Part shown: one piece after another, positions 58,894-64,000 of the stretch
Layout: each line of letters starts with the position of its first letter
Position numbering within the stretch: the stretch's first letter is position 1
Source: Siderastrea radians
Taxonomy: Eukaryota > Cnidaria > Anthozoa > Scleractinia > Rhizangiidae
DNA: 64,000 nt
Reading direction: 5' to 3'
NCBI GenBank assembly: GCA_964017195.1
Contig: OZ024888.1
Location: 17,083,201 to 17,147,200, forward strand
Notes under the pieces: model-generated
Told to the model about the DNA's origin: nothing
The model's database searches: none
What the model saw: the letters and a program-made list of their open reading frames with translations, nothing else
Program-made: the position numbers and the translations under genes

Positions 58894-59376
58894 TAAAAAT
58901 ATGGCATATTTCAAACGCGATTCCGAATGGCATTTTCGCAGGGTTGTTTTAGGGAGCAGATTTAGAGTAAACTCCGAAAAAAAAAGGCCCGGAGGAAATG
59001 CCCGGTGCTGTGACTTCTGAGCAACTACAACGGAGCGTGTTGAAATTAACCGAGAACGCACTGATCACTGAACACCTGGTCCCAGGCCGCAAAGAGCGCA
59101 AAGAGTCACTTCAGCCTGATTAACATTCTACTTTTGGCAGAGCCTGAAGTGTCTTACAACTTGGAGTACAACAGGTAGACAATTCTTGGGAAATTGCTTT
59201 GGAATCTACGGAGTAGACAATTAGTTAAACTTGAAAAAAAAATACAAGCGCAACACCAATGGCGAAAAAAAAAATATATCACATACAGTGGACCAAATAA
59301 AAAAAAATGCTGCTGCATTAGGCACTCCTACAGGCTGACACAGGTAAGTTCATTTTTTTAACATTAATAATCTTTT
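58894..59376 (-). promoter_or_regulatory. Upstream block of paralogue B
   Basis: Matches gene A upstream sequence from about 19080 and copy C, including the exact 20-mer at 59089-59108. Similarity ends abruptly at 59376 where the LINE begins, so the distal part is cut off by that insertion. Confidence 0.55.
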
Positions 59377-59949
59377 GTGAGGGGCCTCTCGAACACCTTG
59401 AAAAGACACGAAACCTTTCGATGGCTTAGAATGAAAAAATTCTCAATACTTTATTTTACAAGAAGTCCACTGCACCAAAGAATGGCGATCCTCAGCCTTT
59501 TTTTAGCAGCCTTTCAAGTGCTAGTGCTGGGGACAGTGTGTATATTGTTTAACAATAATTTTGAGTTCGAAGTCATGAGACAATTTTCCGATCCAGAAGG
59601 AAGATTTATTATAATTGACATAAAAATAGAAAATAAGATCATAACTTTAGTAAACATCTATGCACCGAACGATGACAATCCCGCCTTTTTCAAAAAGGTT
59701 CTCAGTCACCTTCTTTCTTTCGATTGTGAAGAGATAGTTTGGGGAGGTGATTTCAACTTAGTACTGGATGTTCAAAAAGATAAAAAAGGAGGAAACCCAG
59801 TGACGCATAAAAATTCAGTGAAAGAAGTACAGAACATAGCGAATTCGCTGGACTTGATAGACGTATGGTGCGTTTTTAACTCAGATGCCAAAAGATTTAC
59901 TTGGAGGAGACAGAAACCGGAAATACACTGTCGCTTAGACTTTTCTTGA
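59377..59949 (+). pseudogene. LINE ORF2 endonuclease domain, broken
   Basis: An APE-type endonuclease with VNIYAPN, a WGGDFNLVLD catalytic block and FTWRRQKPEIHCRLDF near the end. The frame fails at about 59945, where RLDF should continue. The N-terminal residues normally contributing to catalysis are partly replaced, so it is inactive. Confidence 0.8.
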
Positions 59950-60176
59950 CCAGCGCAAGTAAAGCCCAGCAGTCACGAAGGCAGATATTTTAGCCGGATA
60001 CAAGATTGATCACTCTCTCATAACGCTTCACCTTACAAATAACAACAATCCAGGGGCCCAGGTTTCTGGAAACTAAATACCTCGAGAATGTAATTAAGAA
60101 AACAATTGCTGAAGTTGCAAATAAGTACAACAATAATAACGAGGTCGACCCCGTTCTCCTTTGGGACACCATAAAG

Positions 60177-61190
60177 ATGCGTATCCGCTCGAGTTCGCTT
60201 AAATACGCAAAAGAAAAGGAAGCCAAAATGAAGTCAAAGGAAACAAACTTAGAGTGTGATATTTTATCCCTCCAGAAGAAACTGGAAGGAAACAACCTTT
60301 CTGAAACCGATAAAACTGACACGGTTAATGAATTAGAGGTCAAAACACTCCAGTTATAGAAAATTTGCCAGTATCAAACCCGAGGGACAATCATAAGATC
60401 TAAAGCGCGCTGGCATAATGAAGGAGAGAAAAATACCAAATACTTTTTAAGTCTAGAAAAACGCCACTTCAATACAAAAACTATTTTAAAACAACCTAAA
60501 CTTGATGACAAAAGTGTCATTAATACGGACGACAAGATCCTAAAAGAAGCGAAATCGTTCTATCAAAAACTCCATTCTTCTTGTAAGCCGCAAAGTATTT
60601 CGGATTATGACGACATTTTCTTCCCTGAAGGTTCCACCGGGACGCTTGAGGAGCAGGCGAGAAAAGAATGCGAAGGTCTATTGACTAATGAAGAGTCTAG
60701 AAAGTTTAAAAACAATGGCACCAAATAAAAGTCATGGAAGTGACGGTCTTCCGGCTGAATTCTATAAAGTTTTCTGAGAAGACATCAAACAATTCTTACT
60801 AAGTGCCTTGAATTTGCACACGTAAAGGGCTGTTTATCAATCACGCAGAGCAGTGGACGTATTGAGTAGCCCCGCAGCTCTTAACAACCTCTAATTTCAT
60901 TGGACCTTGGTATCACGCAGCTCTATTGTTTTCGGGGCTAGGGTCCATTGTTTTGTTGTTTGGTGTATTGTTTTCTCAGCAAATCAGAGAAGACCTTGTA
61001 AGAGCTGCAACATCGCCCGACGTATTACCCTCGTGCCCAAGAAGAACAAACCCGCCAATATCTTAAAAAACTGGAGGCCAATTACTCTCCTGAACTGCGA
61101 CTATAAAATTACTGCCAAATCTATCGCTAATCGCATGAAAAAAAATCCTGCCTAAGATAATTAATAACGACCAAAGTGGTTTTTTAAAAG
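60177..61190 (+). pseudogene. LINE ORF2 linker and RT N-terminal part, fragmented
   Basis: Pieces in shifting frames: a lysine/glutamate-rich linker, RARWHNEGEKNTKYFLSLEK-like sequence near 60395-60470, then LVPKKNKPANILKNWRPITL at about 61036-61100. A 155-bp insertion separates the ITQ and ITLVPKK segments. Confidence 0.75.
60864..61018. mobile_element. 155-bp insert in the LINE with 8-bp target duplication
   Basis: GACGTATT occurs at 60856-60863 and 61019-61026. The ends share an inverted GCAGCTCTTA. Removing the insert and one duplication joins the two LINE segments in one frame (GRI-TLVPKK). An 8-bp duplication points to a hAT-type mobiliser, as inference. Confidence 0.65.
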
Positions 61191-61442
61191 ATAGATTCAT
61201 CGGAGAAAACTTCAGGCTTATTGATACCATTATCAATTACACAAATACGGAACAAATCCCTGGCCTCCTGTTGTTCATTGACTTCGAAAAAGCCTTCGAT
61301 ATGATAGAATGGTCTTTTATTGAGAAAACATTGAAATATTTTAACTTTGGAACCTCTTTGGTGACATGGATTAAATTATTTTATACAGATATAAGCAGCT
61401 GTGTCCAAAACAATGGATGGTCTTCTGACTTCTTTACTTTAA
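61191..61442 (+). pseudogene. LINE RT domain, left part
   Basis: Contains FIDFEKAFDMIEWSFIEKTL, the RT motif with the first catalytic aspartate region, and ends FFTL at the TTAA where the palindromic element starts. Confidence 0.82.
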
Positions 61443-63034
61443 GGTGTTTCGATACAGTTTTTTTGGGACCATACCTCACTTTTTGAATCGGCTCTTAGAC
61501 AGTCTTCTCCTTGTCAGATCAACGTGAAATTTGCCCTACTTGTTGGTTTTGGATTGAACTTTAATGTGGTTTACATTTTTTGAAAATCGATATCTCCATG
61601 ACAACGATAAACAAAAATTCTTGAAAACAGTTAAATTGAAATTTTGCGCGATCCAGATTTCACTTTGAAAAGCAAATACCAATATCTTAAACTGTAGTGT
61701 GTGGCAAACAAAATACACAAGAACAAAAAAATTCTGTATGTTTGTTTTGAAGTAAATCGCAAAAACACTTTCAACCTTAGTTTTTGCATAGTAATAGTAA
61801 ATGCACCGAAAAATAATCAATGTTTTGATGAAATGGCTAGAAAATAGTGTTAAAATGTGTCTTTCACTTACTATTTTACGCTTAGAAAGTTTTGTGGAAA
61901 CTGGTGTTCGCGATCTCTAGAACGAATTGTTTTTCTAAGATCACTCACGTAATCATTTTGTGGTAATTTTTGAATTTGAGCGCTTTTGCGAAAATCTTGA
62001 GAACTGCTAGATAGATTTTTTTGAAAAATTAAACACGCGTGCTTGACGATGTGACCAATTTTAGTATTGAGTCTTATTAACATTGATTCACTAGAACACT
62101 TTTAGATTTAACGTCAAAAGAGGACGTATGAACCGACGGAAAAGCTTGCGTTACATATTCACAGTTGGCAAGTAAATGCTAATATAATCAAAGTAATGCG
62201 CAATGCATTCCTCCGTGATTTTTACTTTCCCTTGTAATCTACAGTGCAACAAAGGACAAAGAAACCAAATAAAAATCACGAAGCAATGAATCACGCACTA
62301 CTTTGAATATATTAGCATTTACTTGCCAACTGTGTTTTTGTAACGCAAGCTTTTCCGTCGGTTCATACGTCCTCTTTAGCGTTAAATCTAAAAGTGTTCT
62401 AGTGAATCAATGTTAATAAGACTCAATACTAAAACTGGTGACATCGTCAAGCACGCGTGTTTAATGTTTCAAAAAAATCTATCGAGCCATTCTTAAGATT
62501 TTCGCAAAAGCGCTCAAATTCAAAAATTACCACAAAAGGATTACGCGAATGATCTTAGAAAAACAATTCGTTCTCGAGATCGCGAACACCAGTTTTAACA
62601 AAACTTTCTAGGCGTAAAATAGTAAGTAAAAGACATATTTTAACACTGTTTTTCTAACCATTTCATCAAAACATTGATTATTTTTCGGTGCGTTTACTAT
62701 TACTATGCAAAAACTAAGGTTAAAAATGGTTTTGCGATTTACTTCAAAACAAACATACAGATTTTTTTTGTTCTTGTATATTTTTTTTTGCCATACACCA
62801 CAGTTTAAGATGTTGGTATTTGCTTTTCAAAGTGAAATCTGGATCGCGCAAAAGTTCAATTTAACTGTTTTCAATGATTTTTGTTTATCGTTGTCATAAA
62901 ATGTAAACCACGCTAAAGTTCAATCCAAAACTATCAAGTAGTGCAAATTTCACGTTGATCCGACGAGATGAAGACTGTCTAAGAGCCGATTCAAAAAGTG
63001 AGGTATGGTCCCAAAAAAACTGTATCGAAACACC
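61443..63034. mobile_element. 1592-bp palindromic element inside the LINE RT
   Basis: TTAA at 61439-61442 and 63035-63038 flank ends GGTGTTTCGATACAG and its exact inverse. The outer 63 bp are perfectly inverted and the arms (about 780 bp each) stay similar to a centre near 62228-62272. No transposase. The RT reading frame is the same on both sides, so it inserted into an intact stretch. Confidence 0.85.
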
Positions 63035-63718
63035 TTAAGCCGCGGCGTGAGACAGGGGTGTCCGCTTTCTTCCTATCTATTTATTTTATGCGCTGAAGTC
63101 CTGGGCAACGCAGTAAGGAGAGATGAAGAAATTCGTGGTATTAAAATAAGCGGTACTGAGTGCAAACTCTCACAATATGCAGATGATACGACAATGATTT
63201 TAGATGGCTCAGAACTCTCCTTCTCGAGGACCCTATATTTACCTGATATATTTGCGGACACTTCTGGACTGAAAGTTAATTATGAGAAGACCGAAGCCCT
63301 CTGGATAGGCTCACTTAAAAATTCGAATACTATTATCCCTTCAAACAAACCGATAACTTGGGCGGAGAGGAAAGTCTACGCCTTGGGAGTTTGGTTTTCG
63401 ACATCAGATTTAAAGGATATTGAGGCTAGCTTTTTCGGGAAAATTGAAAAAATCAAAAAAATGCTTAGCAACTGGTCAGCTAGCATACTGACTCTCCTGG
63501 GTAGAATTGCAATCCTAAAATCCTTGCCTGTATCACAAATTGTTTATGTTTTGTCCCCTCAACCAACTCCCCAAGGTGTCATTAAGGAAATCAACTCCCT
63601 GTTATACGACTTCCTTTGGGATGGTAAAAGTGATAAAATCAAAAGGGCAGAAACGATTAACAGCTATAGTAAAGGAGGATTAAAAATGATTGACATTCAA
63701 ACTTTAACCAATCATTGA
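63035..63718 (+). pseudogene. LINE RT domain, right part, and C-terminal region
   Basis: Starts SRGVRQGCPLSSYLFILC, then the catalytic YADDTT motif at about 63175-63195, a thumb region and FLWDGKSDK near 63615. A stop at 63716-63718 interrupts the C-terminal region, which continues in other frames towards the window end. Confidence 0.85.
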
Positions 63719-64000
63719 AAATGAAATGGGTAAAAGACTATCTCGACGATGATAATCAGGCGAAATGAAAGCCTTTCTTCAATTATTATCTTGAAGTGCA
63801 CGATGTCAATTTAGTGTTCGAGTACCCTAAAACGGGATGATGTTCCATTGCTCAATTTAACAGATCCATTCCTGACAGAGATTATAGAATACTGGAGTAC
63901 TTTAAATTACAGGGACGAGAACCTATCTTCTTTTCCACCCAGATCTGGCATAACTCCCTCATAAGAATAGAGAACAGAGAGTTCTTCTATAGATCGTGGT

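Larger units (their letters stand above)
59377..64000 (+). mobile_element. L1/Tx1-type LINE, 5'-truncated and degraded, running off the window
   Basis: ORF2 begins within the endonuclease domain (RGL, then KRHETFRWLRMKKFSI), followed by RT motifs and a C-terminal FLWDGKSDK block. Many stops and frameshifts. Two later insertions: 60864-61018 and 61443-63034. The element continues past 64000. Confidence 0.85.

Overview
The window looks like animal DNA, most probably from a cnidarian and plausibly a stony coral. It is AT-rich and intron-rich, full of microsatellites and small inverted-repeat transposons. It carries an exon-shuffled secreted PAN/EGF/discoidin/C-type-lectin gene of a style common in anthozoans. 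The organism assignment is inference; I found no bacterial gene structure, operon or CRISPR array.

Gene A (minus strand, 18846 down to 3853) can be assembled from 14 exons whose splice sites and phases all agree. They encode a signal peptide, a PAN domain, one EGF, four calcium-binding-type EGFs, a two-exon discoidin (F5/8C) domain, a double-EGF exon, three more EGFs and a terminal C-type lectin domain with a stop. The coding length is 2499 nt (832 residues), or 2505 nt with an alternative acceptor. Its introns carry several small transposons.

From 18.85 to 35.3 kb lies the duplicated upstream region of this gene family, split by a stack of nested transposons. An 8.1-kb foldback element between TTAA duplications (19375-27495) splits the gene A upstream block. 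It contains copy 1 of a 3.8-kb element whose ends are packed with CCATGG-type palindromic motifs. Inverted copy 2 and truncated copy 3 follow, and copy 3 abuts a second upstream block (copy C) with a signal exon broken by a stop codon. The CCATGG element is my best candidate for something undescribed.

From 41.0 to 59.4 kb lies paralogue B (minus strand): PAN, EGF and several EGF exons, some with lost cysteines or splice sites, no recognisable signal exon, and its own upstream block (58894-59376). It appears to be decaying. Between C and B sit a 5'-truncated Penelope-like element with a GIY-YIG endonuclease and a candidate hammerhead motif (39.1-40.2 kb), and a 20-bp minisatellite interrupted by an insertion.

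From 59.4 kb to the window end runs a degraded L1/Tx1-type LINE on the plus strand. It holds a 155-bp insert flanked by an 8-bp duplication and a 1592-bp nearly complete palindrome between TTAA duplications. The reverse-transcriptase reading frame continues across the palindrome. Paralogous or homologous empty sites in the window date several insertions relative to the duplications.
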